DNA of 55,493 nucleotides from Acidobacteriota bacterium. Lineage in GTDB: Bacteria; Acidobacteriota; Terriglobia; Terriglobales; Acidobacteriaceae. Both the position numbers and the translations under genes were made by a program. Below are positions 34,444 to 43,007 of the stretch, piece after piece. The stretch's first letter is position 1; each line of letters starts with the position of its first letter. Below the pieces are notes generated by a model, which searched no databases, was not told where the DNA came from, and saw only the letters and a list, made by a program, of their open reading frames with translations. The stretch covers positions 941 to 56,433 of the forward strand of contig JABDHA010000014.1 in assembly GCA_013285705.1 (NCBI GenBank). Direction: 5' to 3'.

Positions 34444-35556
34444 TTAATCGTAAGCGAGGGCCTGGGTTACGTCCTGCTTTACAGCTTTCATTACAGGAAC
34501 GATGGCACCTAAAAGAGCACCCGTAATTGCGATGACTCCAGCTATGGGCCACCATGCGTACACAGTTTCCTGCGCCAGGCTCGAGGGCACCAGATGCCGC
34601 ATGCACCATTGCGTTCCGTAGGTTAAAACGATGCCTGCTACAGTTCCTGAGATCGCCAGGACGAGCGTTTCCTTCAGCAGCAGGCTAAGAATCATGGCGG
34701 AGGAGGCGCCCATCGCTTTCAGAATTCCGATCTCGCGTGTTCGCTCCAGGACCGCTGTGTACATGGCCATATAGACGACTATGAAGCCAACAACCACGGC
34801 TACTCCAATCACGACGCCGATGAAATTCCGCAGTAACCCGACGCTGCTGATCGATAGCAATGAAGTGAATTCTTCCATCGTATAAATGGGGTAGCCCGGC
34901 AGTTTCTTATGCAGTTCGTCCACAACTTCCTGGGCGCGGTTTGGATTGTCGACCTTGACATAGATCTGGCTGAGCCGATGCGGATTTCCTGTCAGTTCCT
35001 GCAGTATGGGCAATTTCACAGCAATGCGGGTGAGCTTGCCTGATTCGAAAATCCCGGAGAGATGCCAGTCATGGTCGATAAGATGAACAGTGTCCCCAAC
35101 ATGAAGGTGCTTTTCCCTGGCGTAGTATTCATCGACCAGAATGTCGTTATCCTGCTGGAATGGGCCACCGTGAAGAAAGTGAAAACCGCCGCTCATTTTG
35201 CCGAAATGATCGAGGTCGAGACCGTTAATTGTGTCCAGCCCTGCTAAGGGTTGCACGACTGTCCCGGTTGCCAGAAGGACGTGCGGCTGCTTCACCAACA
35301 TCGGAACCAATAGATCGGTCATTGGAGCCGAACTGAGCCCGATGATCGAGGACCCCGGAGGCCGAATCATGATATCGGCTCCGGCTCCGCGAGCACGGCG
35401 TGCCGTCGCGTCGAGCGTTCCATAGCTGACGCCCACAAGTGTGAGAATCATCGTCACTTCCACGGCGATGGCCAGGATGCTCAGCAGTGTACGGACGGGC
35501 CGATACCCCAGATTGGATAGAATAAACCTGTTGATCGTACCCATATGTGTCGACAT
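34444..35556 (-). CDS. FtsX/MacB-type ABC transporter permease
   Basis: A 370-residue inner-membrane permease. One N-terminal helix (RTLLSILAIAVEVTMILTLV, about 21-40) is followed by a MacB-like periplasmic domain (about 45-235) and three C-terminal FtsX helices, including NFIGVVIGVAVVVGFIVVYM and the coupling segment VLERTREIGILKAMGASSAM. The last helix ends in GAIVPVMKAVKQDVTQALAYD. Its usual ATP-binding partner is not encoded in this window, which is odd. It is last in the radical SAM/activase operon, 13 bases after the activase stop. Two ATG codons (35556, 35544) are possible, neither with a clear ribosome site. A role in exporting the product of the operon is only a guess. Confidence 0.85.
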   Translation of the reverse strand: MSTHMGTINRFILSNLGYRPVRTLLSILAIAVEVTMILTLVGVSYGTLDATARRARGAGADIMIRPPGSSIIGLSSAPMTDLLVPMLVKQPHVLLATGTVVQPLAGLDTINGLDLDHFGKMSGGFHFLHGGPFQQDNDILVDEYYAREKHLHVGDTVHLIDHDWHLSGIFESGKLTRIAVKLPILQELTGNPHRLSQIYVKVDNPNRAQEVVDELHKKLPGYPIYTMEEFTSLLSISSVGLLRNFIGVVIGVAVVVGFIVVYMAMYTAVLERTREIGILKAMGASSAMILSLLLKETLVLAISGTVAGIVLTYGTQWCMRHLVPSSLAQETVYAWWPIAGVIAITGALLGAIVPVMKAVKQDVTQALAYD

Positions 35557-35569
35557 GCAGATTGAGCTG

Positions 35570-38500
35570 TCAGTCTCCTGCGATTGCTACGTTATAGTTG
35601 TCTTCGGCTTGCCTGCGAAGCGATTGCTCAAAGGCCGCGAGTTGTGCTTCGATATTCCCTTCGAGCTGCCTGCGCTTGACGATGTCCTCGCGATAGCGGC
35701 GGAGGAAGTAATCGATTGTTTCCACGCGAATGCGGATGGAGCCGGATGGTTTGTTTTCGTCGAGATCTTTGAAGGAGAAGTATGGCGTTCCCGACTGCTC
35801 GATGATGCCCTCGATGACTCCGTAAATGGGAGCGTCGTGCCCGCACTTAAAGCTGGAGACTTCAAGCGCCACAAGGTTCGGATGGCGGGCGGTAAATTTA
35901 GCCGCCCACACTTTATGGTTTGTGCTTGTGGAATAACGGTTCTTCCAGACGTCGGAGATATCGAGCGGATGCGTGATGAATCCAGCGCGCACCTCGTCGC
36001 CGAAGAGCCGGTCGAGAATATCTTCATCCACCGGCAAAGTGCTTTGTGAGAAGACCGGATAGCCAAGCTTCTGGAACTCTTCCATGATCTCGTGATTGAG
36101 ACCTGGATCGTGATGGTAGACACGGCCCAGCATAACGATGCCGATACGGTCTTCGCGCTCAAGCTGATCGAGCGTTTTGCGAGCCTGACGGCGGATTTCA
36201 TCCTCGCAAGAGTGCAGCGCTTTGAAACCAGCTTCGAGAGCCCGTTCATTTTCTTCGCGGCTAAGACCTAGAACCGGTCCCAACGCCTTGTACATCTGAT
36301 CCGCGCAAATCTTCTGGTCCTGAAGATTGAGGATTGGATCGAGATAGAGAACCCCATTTTCCGCGAAGATATCACTCTCCTTGGTGAAGGCGGCTTTCAC
36401 GGTTTCAGGAGTTGCAGTTACGGTTGGGCAGGCATTCGAGCCAGTGAGGTTCACCAGGTGCGAATGCAGCACGTCATACATCGGGAACCAGATCGCGTTC
36501 AGCGGCTTCTTGTTGTGCTTGGTTGCGAGCAGGTTGTAAACGTGCGCAATGCCGATCTTCGATGGATAGCAAGGATCAATGGCACCGCGGCTTGCGCCTG
36601 CGCGGTAAAGCTCTGGCGTCGTGTAGTCGGAGTAGATGATGTTCTCGGACTTCAGACCGAGGCTGGCGAAGTATGCATTGAAGAGCGGCGCATAGGTATA
36701 GGTATTCAACAGGCGAGGGATGCCGATGCGGAAGTCTTTTCTGCGCTCCATCAGAGGAACGCGCTCTTTAATGTTCTTTGAGATGAAAAGACCCTTGGTG
36801 CTGGGAACTGCATCGGCGACGATCTCGACCTGACGAGGACGGAAGACATCGTGCGCAGCGATATCGACGAAGTTGGGGTTCGCGTCTTTGATCTTGTCGA
36901 TATCGGACTTGATATCTTTCATCTCATCTAAGTCTTCGACCGTTCCCTTTTCGCAGGTTGCGATGATCAGACGCTGCTCACCCATGCGCAGAGGCACTTT
37001 GGTTTTGCGCGGCTGGAACTCGACAGGCTTAGGCAACTCAATGACTGTGCTCGATCCGGGGGCAATCTGAATCTGGATCAGCGGCTCGGCCTTTGCCTTG
37101 AAGGGAGATGGCGCGTGCGAACTGCATCCACCACCGGTGCTGCACGATGAGCCGTGAGACTCGACGGGAGGAAGATTGGCCTGGATTGTTTGGAGGCTGG
37201 GTAGATGTGCCGCTGCGACTTCTGCAATCTCTTCCGGAGTGGCAGCGCGATCATCGCCCGTGGTTGCGGCTTGTTCTCTGCCAGTTGTTACATCCACATC
37301 GATAAAGGTTCTCAGGCAGTTGTTCTTGCAGAAATAGCAGCGAGTGTCTTCGTTGCGGGTGGTGCGGTAACGAATGTTGGCGACTGACTCCAGCCCGATA
37401 AAAGTGGTCTGCTTTCCGTTGGTCCAGAGCCGTAGAGCTTCCTGCGCCGCACCGATCGCTCCCGACTCACCGCAGTGTTCATGGACGATGATCTCAGGTT
37501 CTTTACCGTTGGCTCGGAAGCTGGACTTGATGAAGTCGACCTCAGCTTTTACTACGGCCATATTGTTCTGCGTGCCGCCTTGCAGGACGAAGCGTGAGCC
37601 GAGTGCAGCGAGGTTCGGAATGCTGGCGACATAGAGGAAGACGTTCTTGGGTAACACATCAGCGAGGCCTGCGAGTATTTCCTCCGCTCGCCAGCCTTGC
37701 CGCTGGAAGTTGACGATGTCAGATTGCATGAAGACGGCGCAGCCATAGCCGAAGGAGGGCATCGACTTGGCAGAAAAGGCGATGTCGGCGAAGTCTTCGA
37801 CTTTCAGTCCAAAGCCTTCAGCGGTGGATTGAAGGAAGTATCCGTTGCCAGCCGAGCATTGCGTGTTCAGTTTGAAATCTTTAACGCGGCCATCTTTGAG
37901 GACAATGAGTTTAATATCCTGTCCTCCGACATCGACGATGACGTGAGGATCGTCATAGAACTTAAGCGCTGATTCAGTGTGCGCCACTGTTTCAACCAGC
38001 GCCACGTCGGCATTCAATACATCTTTGATAATGTCTTTAGCGTAGCCGGTTGTGCCGACGCCGAGGACTTCAAGCGTTGCACCTTTGCTTTCGATCTGTT
38101 CGCGCAGCTTCTCGAACATTTCAATGGTGTCCTGGATTGGATTGCCATTCGAAAGCTGATAGGTCTTACAGAGAATTTCACCGTCTTTTCCCAACAGGGC
38201 TGCTTTCGTCGATGTCGAGCCTCCATCGATTCCAACAAAGCCGGAGACTACCTGACCGGGAAAAAACTCCGCCGGCGTGAACTTCTTTCTTTTATATGCT
38301 GACTTGAACGAGACAAGCTCAGTATCTTCCGCGACTAAGCCTTTACCACCTGATGTGGCTTTTTCCTCTGCGCGTCCGTAGTCGATGTAGTAGACAAGCT
38401 TTTCTGTTCCCAGATAGCTGCCAACTGCGGCCTCCTCATCCCTGCCAAACTCAACGGCGCCAAGCGCCGCGAAGTACTGCGCATTTTCAGGGACCTTAAT

Positions 38501-39286
38501 CAGCTCTTCCGGTGCAACGCCATCCGGTATTTCAACCTTGCGTTCTTTCCACATGCGTGGAATGTTGGCCTGCCATGCCTCACGCATACCGCGGATGAAT
38601 CCATTGGGGCCGCCGAGCAGCAGCACATGCGGACGCAGTGTGTGTCCACGCGTAAGCACGCTGAGATTTTGCAGGACGATGGCTTCGAAGAGCGACGCCA
38701 TCAATTCATCAGAAGGCGTACCCGTTTTCTGAAGCCCATTGATATCGGTCTCGGCGAAGACGCCGCACTTTCCGGCAACCTTGTGCAGTTTGATTCCGTG
38801 ATATGCCTGGTTGGACAATTCCGAGGCAGGAATTTTCAGCTTCGCGTTGATCTTATCGATGACCGCGCCCGTGCCTCCCGCGCATTTGTCATTCATGGAC
38901 GGGATTTTTTTCTTGCGCCCAGTCTCTTCGTCATCCTTGAAGACGATGATTTTCGCGTCCTGCCCCCCGAGCTCGATGACGGAATAGACTTCGGGGTGCA
39001 GCTTCTCCACGGCAAGAGAAACGGCATGTACCTCCTGCACGAATTTCGCACCGATCATCTCGACAATGGTTCCGCCTCCGGAACCGGTGACGAAGATGCG
39101 TGTATCCGCTGGCGATATGCCAGCCTCAGATTCCATGCGGCGCAGGAACTCCAGCACCTTTTCCGGCTGCCGGGTTTCGTGACGTTGGTAGTCCTGCCAG
39201 ATGGTCGTGTCGGTAGCGGCGTCGACGACGATCGCTTTGACTGTGGTTGAGCCTACATCCAAACCCACCAGAAATTTCTGCATCAC
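35570..39286 (-). CDS. Giant acyl-CoA dehydratase activase (tandem BadF/BcrA ASKHA domains plus DUF2229)
   Basis: A 1238-residue ATP-driven electron donor of the HgdC/BcrA-D type. ASKHA domain 1 (about 4-285) has LDVGSTTVKA, IELGGQDAK, Cys135 in NDKCAGGTG and Cys174 in GKCGVFAE. ASKHA domain 2 (about 348-620) has IDGGSTSTKA, VDVGGQDIK, Cys477 in TQCSAGNG and Cys516 in GYGCAVF. Both cysteine pairs are 39 residues apart, as in HgdC, where a homodimer holds one [4Fe-4S] cluster; here one chain carries all four. A Cys-x2-Cys-x3-Cys motif (650, 653, 657) and SSCSTGGGC (715-721) follow, then a DUF2229/HgdB-like part (about 850-1230). Start is GTG 39286 or ATG 39283 after GAGGAAAAG. It should feed low-potential electrons to the protein at 39502. 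Confidence 0.9.
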   Translation of the reverse strand: MMQKFLVGLDVGSTTVKAIVVDAATDTTIWQDYQRHETRQPEKVLEFLRRMESEAGISPADTRIFVTGSGGGTIVEMIGAKFVQEVHAVSLAVEKLHPEVYSVIELGGQDAKIIVFKDDEETGRKKKIPSMNDKCAGGTGAVIDKINAKLKIPASELSNQAYHGIKLHKVAGKCGVFAETDINGLQKTGTPSDELMASLFEAIVLQNLSVLTRGHTLRPHVLLLGGPNGFIRGMREAWQANIPRMWKERKVEIPDGVAPEELIKVPENAQYFAALGAVEFGRDEEAAVGSYLGTEKLVYYIDYGRAEEKATSGGKGLVAEDTELVSFKSAYKRKKFTPAEFFPGQVVSGFVGIDGGSTSTKAALLGKDGEILCKTYQLSNGNPIQDTIEMFEKLREQIESKGATLEVLGVGTTGYAKDIIKDVLNADVALVETVAHTESALKFYDDPHVIVDVGGQDIKLIVLKDGRVKDFKLNTQCSAGNGYFLQSTAEGFGLKVEDFADIAFSAKSMPSFGYGCAVFMQSDIVNFQRQGWRAEEILAGLADVLPKNVFLYVASIPNLAALGSRFVLQGGTQNNMAVVKAEVDFIKSSFRANGKEPEIIVHEHCGESGAIGAAQEALRLWTNGKQTTFIGLESVANIRYRTTRNEDTRCYFCKNNCLRTFIDVDVTTGREQAATTGDDRAATPEEIAEVAAAHLPSLQTIQANLPPVESHGSSCSTGGGCSSHAPSPFKAKAEPLIQIQIAPGSSTVIELPKPVEFQPRKTKVPLRMGEQRLIIATCEKGTVEDLDEMKDIKSDIDKIKDANPNFVDIAAHDVFRPRQVEIVADAVPSTKGLFISKNIKERVPLMERRKDFRIGIPRLLNTYTYAPLFNAYFASLGLKSENIIYSDYTTPELYRAGASRGAIDPCYPSKIGIAHVYNLLATKHNKKPLNAIWFPMYDVLHSHLVNLTGSNACPTVTATPETVKAAFTKESDIFAENGVLYLDPILNLQDQKICADQMYKALGPVLGLSREENERALEAGFKALHSCEDEIRRQARKTLDQLEREDRIGIVMLGRVYHHDPGLNHEIMEEFQKLGYPVFSQSTLPVDEDILDRLFGDEVRAGFITHPLDISDVWKNRYSTSTNHKVWAAKFTARHPNLVALEVSSFKCGHDAPIYGVIEGIIEQSGTPYFSFKDLDENKPSGSIRIRVETIDYFLRRYREDIVKRRQLEGNIEAQLAAFEQSLRRQAEDNYNVAIAGD

Positions 39287-39501
39287 CTTTTCCTCAGCAA
39301 TAGAAGGCCTCCGCGCGACAGGAAGAAAGGTCGCCGGTTAGGAACCTTCGCGGAAGTCATCCATTCGTTGGGCACGCTACTTTGGACAGCTGCTGTGCGC
39401 TGCGATCGCAGAGACCGCAACGCACAATGCAACGCCGCCGAAAACAGTGCAAGCGCCAGAATGGTAGAACCTTCCAGCGCAACTCGAAGCGTGGTGCGCA
39501 T
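39283..39501 (-). CDS. Small 72-residue protein wedged inside the activase operon
   Basis: The ATG (39501-39499) follows the TGA of the dehydratase-like gene with no gap, and its own TGA overlaps the GTG start of the activase as GTGA (39286-39283). This packing is the main argument that it is translated. The product begins with a likely signal anchor (STILALALFSAALHCALRSL) and continues with a basic, Arg-rich tail (NRRPFFLSRGGLLLLRKR). I know no family for it. Possible roles are a membrane tether or an assembly helper for the iron-sulfur partners. Alternatively it is only a spacer that couples translation of the two large genes. Confidence 0.55.
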   Translation of the reverse strand: MRTTLRVALEGSTILALALFSAALHCALRSLRSQRTAAVQSSVPNEWMTSAKVPNRRPFFLSRGGLLLLRKR

Positions 39502-41286
39502 TCAGGCCACCTGCGATGGCGCCAGAGACACGCGTGCCTGCCGGCGATAGCTTCTGTCGCTGTTCATCAGATCGCTGACATGCCAGGCGAACTGCGCTGC
39601 GGTTCCAGCAACGCCTTCGCGGTGCGGAACTTTATAGAGTGCGTGTTTCATCTCAGGATGGTCTTCGACATAGCCACGCAGGTCATCCAAAGATTTCCCA
39701 GTCTGCGCCAAAACATTGTCGAACTCCGCCCTCGACTTAGCCTTCGCTTCAGCGAGCGCCATCTGTACACGGCTATGCGCGTTTACTTCGCCTTCGCCTG
39801 AGGTCTCGATGGGCAGGAAGATCATGTCCTTAAATTTGTTGACGACTCTCGATTGAACGCCGTCTGATTGCGTCGAAGGCATACAGCCGAAGGGCTTCAG
39901 CGCCAACACCATATGGCAGAGATGGTTCACGGTATAGTAGACATTCTTGCCAACTTCCATATAACCTTCTCCGCCGCGCGCGAGCTGGTGATAGAACGGA
40001 TGCGCCAGGCGGGAGAGTTCTTTTTGCGGAATAAGGTGATGCGCCGTATCGCCCATATGCTTGATGGTGCGGTGATAAAAATAATTCCACATCGCGCTGC
40101 CCGCACTCAAACCGCCGGTTTTCTTGAATAGCTTCAACTCATTGGCGGCGCGCTTCTTGATCTCGTACCACTTGGGGTCGCGGTAGGGAGCTTCTGCATC
40201 AGCCCGGGCCTTTGCGCCTTCCTTGGCCACATACATCATGTAGGCGATCCAAGTCGCGATCGGTTCCACCAGCACCTGAGCGCCTTCACGCTCCAGGAAG
40301 GCGAACATGTTGAAATTGCCATCGCCCTCAGTTGTCTGCGCCCAGAATTCTCCCGTGATTTTGATTACCGGTTTTACGCGCAGGCGATCAACTTCTATCG
40401 CGTTGATGCTGTCCCGGCAGGTGTGTAGCGCGTCGACGTACTCCTTGCCATAGAGATTGTGGGCAACCTTGCCGAGTGTGCAGCCGATGCCCGCGATCTT
40501 GTCGTGCTTCTCAAGATAAGGCTGCGCCCAAGATGGAGCCGCATCTTTGATGTGCCAACGTTTTCTGTCGCGGAGCGTGTCTGTGAGTGTCTTGACCGAT
40601 TCGTGAATGACACGATCTGTCTCGCCTTTTTTCACCTCAAACGGGCGGACTTGATAGACAAGCTCATTGATGACATCTCCGAGGTTGAGCGCATTGAGCA
40701 TGCCCATTCCGAAGTCGACCGAAAATTTTAGGCCGGGCTCGCCGCTTGCCGCCTTGATGCCATCAGTCTGTTGAAAGAGGAGCACGCGAAAGCCGTCAAA
40801 ACCCGCATTCTGCAAGGCAAAACGATATTCCGCCTCATACATGCCAAAGCGGCAGGGACCACAGGAGCCGGCGGTAAAAAAAACGTAATTATCAATGATT
40901 TGCTGGCGTGTTAATCCTTGCTGCTCAAGGCTCTGCAGATAGCGCACCAGATTGCCAACCGTGAAGTACGTCGGATTGCACTGGCCATTGTTTCCAAATT
41001 CTTTCCCGGCTTGAAAATCAGCGACGATAGGGGTCGGAATATTTTCGCAACGATATCCGCTGCCATGAAAGACGGCCTTAATCATTTCCTCGTGCTTCCA
41101 GGTCAGGCCGCCGAAAAGGATCGTGACATAGTCGCGCTCTGGGCCGGTGAATGTGCGCTCTACCGGCTTCTTGAACTCACGCATACGTGCTAGTCCCGCT
41201 TCTGCGCGAAGCCGTGCACGTTCCGCATCGATACGAGCCTGAATCTCTGCTTCAAAATCGGTTTGAACGATTTCTGCTGCTGGCAT
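39502..41286 (-). CDS. 2-hydroxyacyl-CoA dehydratase-like (HgdB / double-cubane type) protein
   Basis: A 594-residue cytosolic protein related to the D component of 2-hydroxyacyl-CoA dehydratases and to DUF2229 proteins. The ATG follows AAGGAGAGG. A charged helical N-terminus (1-45) precedes the fold. Candidate cluster ligands are Cys103 (NNGQCNPTYF), Cys142 and Cys145 (AGSCGPCRFGMYE), Cys269 (GIGCTLGK), Cys290, Cys457 and Cys468 (KPFGCMPSTQSDGVQ). In this superfamily such cysteines hold [4Fe-4S] or double-cubane clusters fed by an ATP-dependent activase. The activase gene lies two positions downstream, which supports a donor/acceptor pair. A genuine dehydratase usually has two subunits (A and B); only one is seen here, so a reductase role is at least as likely. 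Confidence 0.8.
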   Translation of the reverse strand: MPAAEIVQTDFEAEIQARIDAERARLRAEAGLARMREFKKPVERTFTGPERDYVTILFGGLTWKHEEMIKAVFHGSGYRCENIPTPIVADFQAGKEFGNNGQCNPTYFTVGNLVRYLQSLEQQGLTRQQIIDNYVFFTAGSCGPCRFGMYEAEYRFALQNAGFDGFRVLLFQQTDGIKAASGEPGLKFSVDFGMGMLNALNLGDVINELVYQVRPFEVKKGETDRVIHESVKTLTDTLRDRKRWHIKDAAPSWAQPYLEKHDKIAGIGCTLGKVAHNLYGKEYVDALHTCRDSINAIEVDRLRVKPVIKITGEFWAQTTEGDGNFNMFAFLEREGAQVLVEPIATWIAYMMYVAKEGAKARADAEAPYRDPKWYEIKKRAANELKLFKKTGGLSAGSAMWNYFYHRTIKHMGDTAHHLIPQKELSRLAHPFYHQLARGGEGYMEVGKNVYYTVNHLCHMVLALKPFGCMPSTQSDGVQSRVVNKFKDMIFLPIETSGEGEVNAHSRVQMALAEAKAKSRAEFDNVLAQTGKSLDDLRGYVEDHPEMKHALYKVPHREGVAGTAAQFAWHVSDLMNSDRSYRRQARVSLAPSQVA

Positions 41287-41362
41287 AATGCCTCTCCTTG
41301 TCAGTTATCAAAATTAATATTGGCTTAGCGTAGATTCTTGCAGTAATCGAATCCGCTATCGA

Positions 41363-42649
41363 TTACATCTGCCCTTTCATTCCCTGAAATCCGTGGGCAA
41401 GCTGCTTAAAGAAGTACTTGATCACTCGCTGGTCGTTGTAACACCAGCCGAGAATATGGTTCAACGTCGAAAAGCAATGGGTCTGGCAGGTTTCCTTCTG
41501 GTGGTCAAGCTGCTTCGTGTCAAATTTATGATCGCCAACCACACCCCAGTCGTAACTCGCGGTATACATCGGGAAGCATGGAGCGAGCGTTCCGTCGACA
41601 CGGATGATCATGGAGTTCTGCCCGGCGCGGCAATTCCACGGGAAGTGATTGCCCTTCATGAAGTCGACCATCTGCCAGAGCCGGGTATTCGAGTTCACCA
41701 TCTTGTATCCCGCGTCCTGCTTCTCGGTCAGCCACTGGATGGTTTCTTCAACAGCCGGCCAATCCTCTTTCGTGATGTAGGTGACATTATTGTCTGCATG
41801 CTTGAAATGCTCATCCTGTTCAAGCAGCGGCGATTCATTAATGTGGTAGTCAGTGGCGATGCCGCAGTCGTGGGCAATTTCTGTGAGTTCGCGCACATCA
41901 TCCAGATTGTTGCGGCATATGTTGATATTCAGGAAGACTGAGTAGCCGTAGCCGTACTGCTTGCGAACCAGATAATCGAATTGCTTGCGAATTGGCGCCA
42001 ATGCTTTGGGAAGACCCGGCTTCAGGTCAACGGCGTCGACGGCGATATTGAAAGTCGACATTCCGGCGTCCGCGAGCTTATCGATCACATCGATGCGCAA
42101 CAACCGGGCATTGGTGGGTAGATAAATCCAGAAGTTCTTCTTTGCTGCGTAGTAAGTGATCTTATGAATAAGGTCGGGACGGAGTAGAGGCTCGCCACCC
42201 ATATAGGCGAGAACCCGGCAGCCGGTGCCATGCAGCCAGTCAATGGAGCGCTTCGCCGTGTCTTCGCTCATTCCCTTTACCTTATTGTCGAAGGCCCAGC
42301 AGTAGTGGCAGTCCAGGTTGCATTTGAACTCGGTGAAGAGATAGGCGATCAAAGGATGGAAATCGCCTGCTGTAACGCGCGAATGGATATAAGGAAAGAG
42401 CCAGCCCTGCATGGCGTGGTAAATCTGCCCAGGTGTCCACTTGCGCTTCTCGGGCGGAATCCACTCGCCGCTTTCATCAATAGGCCCTAACAAATCTGGG
42501 CGCTGGGGGAAGACAGGCTCAGGAAATGTTTGTGGCTTGCCAACAGGATGCAACCCGAGCGGAGGAGCTGGGGACTGCGTAAGAAGGTTATGTAATGGCA
42601 CATCAAGACGAAAATTCGAAGATTGCTCGGTTTGCTGCTCGACAGGCAT
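41363..42649 (-). CDS. Radical SAM protein with SPASM-like auxiliary cysteines
   Basis: A 428-residue enzyme. The ATG at 42649 is chosen because GGAGGG stands five bases upstream; a TTG four codons earlier overlaps that ribosome site and is unlikely. The SAM-cluster motif is Cys110-x3-Cys114-x2-Cys117 (CNLDCHYC). YMGGEPLLRPDL is the GGE motif that binds the SAM amino group. C-terminal cysteines 340 (NCRAGQNS), 358 (LAPCFP), 388, 392 (TCQTHC) and 403 resemble a SPASM/twitch auxiliary cluster. An 80-residue proline-rich leader precedes the barrel. It is first in the operon, behind a sigma-54-like promoter. SPASM enzymes often modify peptides, but no precursor peptide is obvious here. Its reaction is unknown. 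Confidence 0.88.
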   Translation of the reverse strand: MPVEQQTEQSSNFRLDVPLHNLLTQSPAPPLGLHPVGKPQTFPEPVFPQRPDLLGPIDESGEWIPPEKRKWTPGQIYHAMQGWLFPYIHSRVTAGDFHPLIAYLFTEFKCNLDCHYCWAFDNKVKGMSEDTAKRSIDWLHGTGCRVLAYMGGEPLLRPDLIHKITYYAAKKNFWIYLPTNARLLRIDVIDKLADAGMSTFNIAVDAVDLKPGLPKALAPIRKQFDYLVRKQYGYGYSVFLNINICRNNLDDVRELTEIAHDCGIATDYHINESPLLEQDEHFKHADNNVTYITKEDWPAVEETIQWLTEKQDAGYKMVNSNTRLWQMVDFMKGNHFPWNCRAGQNSMIIRVDGTLAPCFPMYTASYDWGVVGDHKFDTKQLDHQKETCQTHCFSTLNHILGWCYNDQRVIKYFFKQLAHGFQGMKGQM

Positions 42650-42732
42650 CAAGCCCTCCAAATATTAGAACTTCCTTCCAGCTGGAACTTAATGGTGATG
42701 CGTCTTTGATTAAAAGGTCGAACCCCCATGCC

Positions 42733-42749
42733 TTGCACATGGTTCGCCA
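42733..42749 (-). promoter_or_regulatory. Candidate sigma-54 (-24/-12) promoter of the radical SAM operon
   Basis: On the minus strand 42749-42733 reads TGGCGAACCATGTGCAA. The consensus is TGGCAC-N5-TTGCA; here GG (42748-42747) and GC (42736-42735) are exactly 10 bases apart, and TGGC and TGCA match in full, with one mismatch in the -12 TT. Transcription would start near 42723, about 75 bases before the radical SAM ATG. A sigma-54 activator gene diverges from the same region. Confidence 0.65.
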
Positions 42750-42821
42750 GATCCCAAGGGATAACCCTGGAAGTGGTAAGTGACTGATATGAAAAAGGAT
42801 TTTTTAGACCTACAAGAATTG

Positions 42822-42921
42822 GGCATCGGAACGAAAAGCACAGATGCCAGCCAATTAACCAACTGCCAGCCTATTGGCATCCCTCGCACACCGTATGTGA
42901 ACTCGGCGCGATGCCCGGCAT
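42822..42921. promoter_or_regulatory. Cluster of GATGCC/GGCATC half-sites, candidate activator binding region
   Basis: Repeated half-sites lie 100-200 bases upstream of the predicted start: GGCATC at 42822-42827, GATGCCA at 42843-42849, TGGCATC at 42875-42881 (inverted to the previous one), and the palindrome ATGCCCGGCAT at 42911-42921. TGCCAGCC also occurs twice, 18 bases apart (42846 and 42864). Position and symmetry fit an enhancer for the divergent sigma-54 activator. No binding data can be drawn from sequence alone. Confidence 0.5.
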
Positions 42922-43007
42922 TCCCAAAGGTTTAGTGCTACCTAGTGGGCCTCGTGATCATCTATGAGGTTACAAGCTTGTAAGATTCACTTCCTGACAG
43001 ACCTGTT

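Noticed and set aside
41363..42661. Precursor peptide gene for the radical SAM enzyme
   Set aside because: SPASM proteins often have one, but no short gene with a good ribosome site lies beside it except the 72-residue protein, which looks like a membrane anchor rather than a precursor.
42843..42881. Second -24/-12 promoter at TTGGCTGGCATCTGTGC on the minus strand
   Set aside because: GG and GC are 11 or 7 bases apart depending on the GG chosen; only the 42733-42749 site has the exact spacing.
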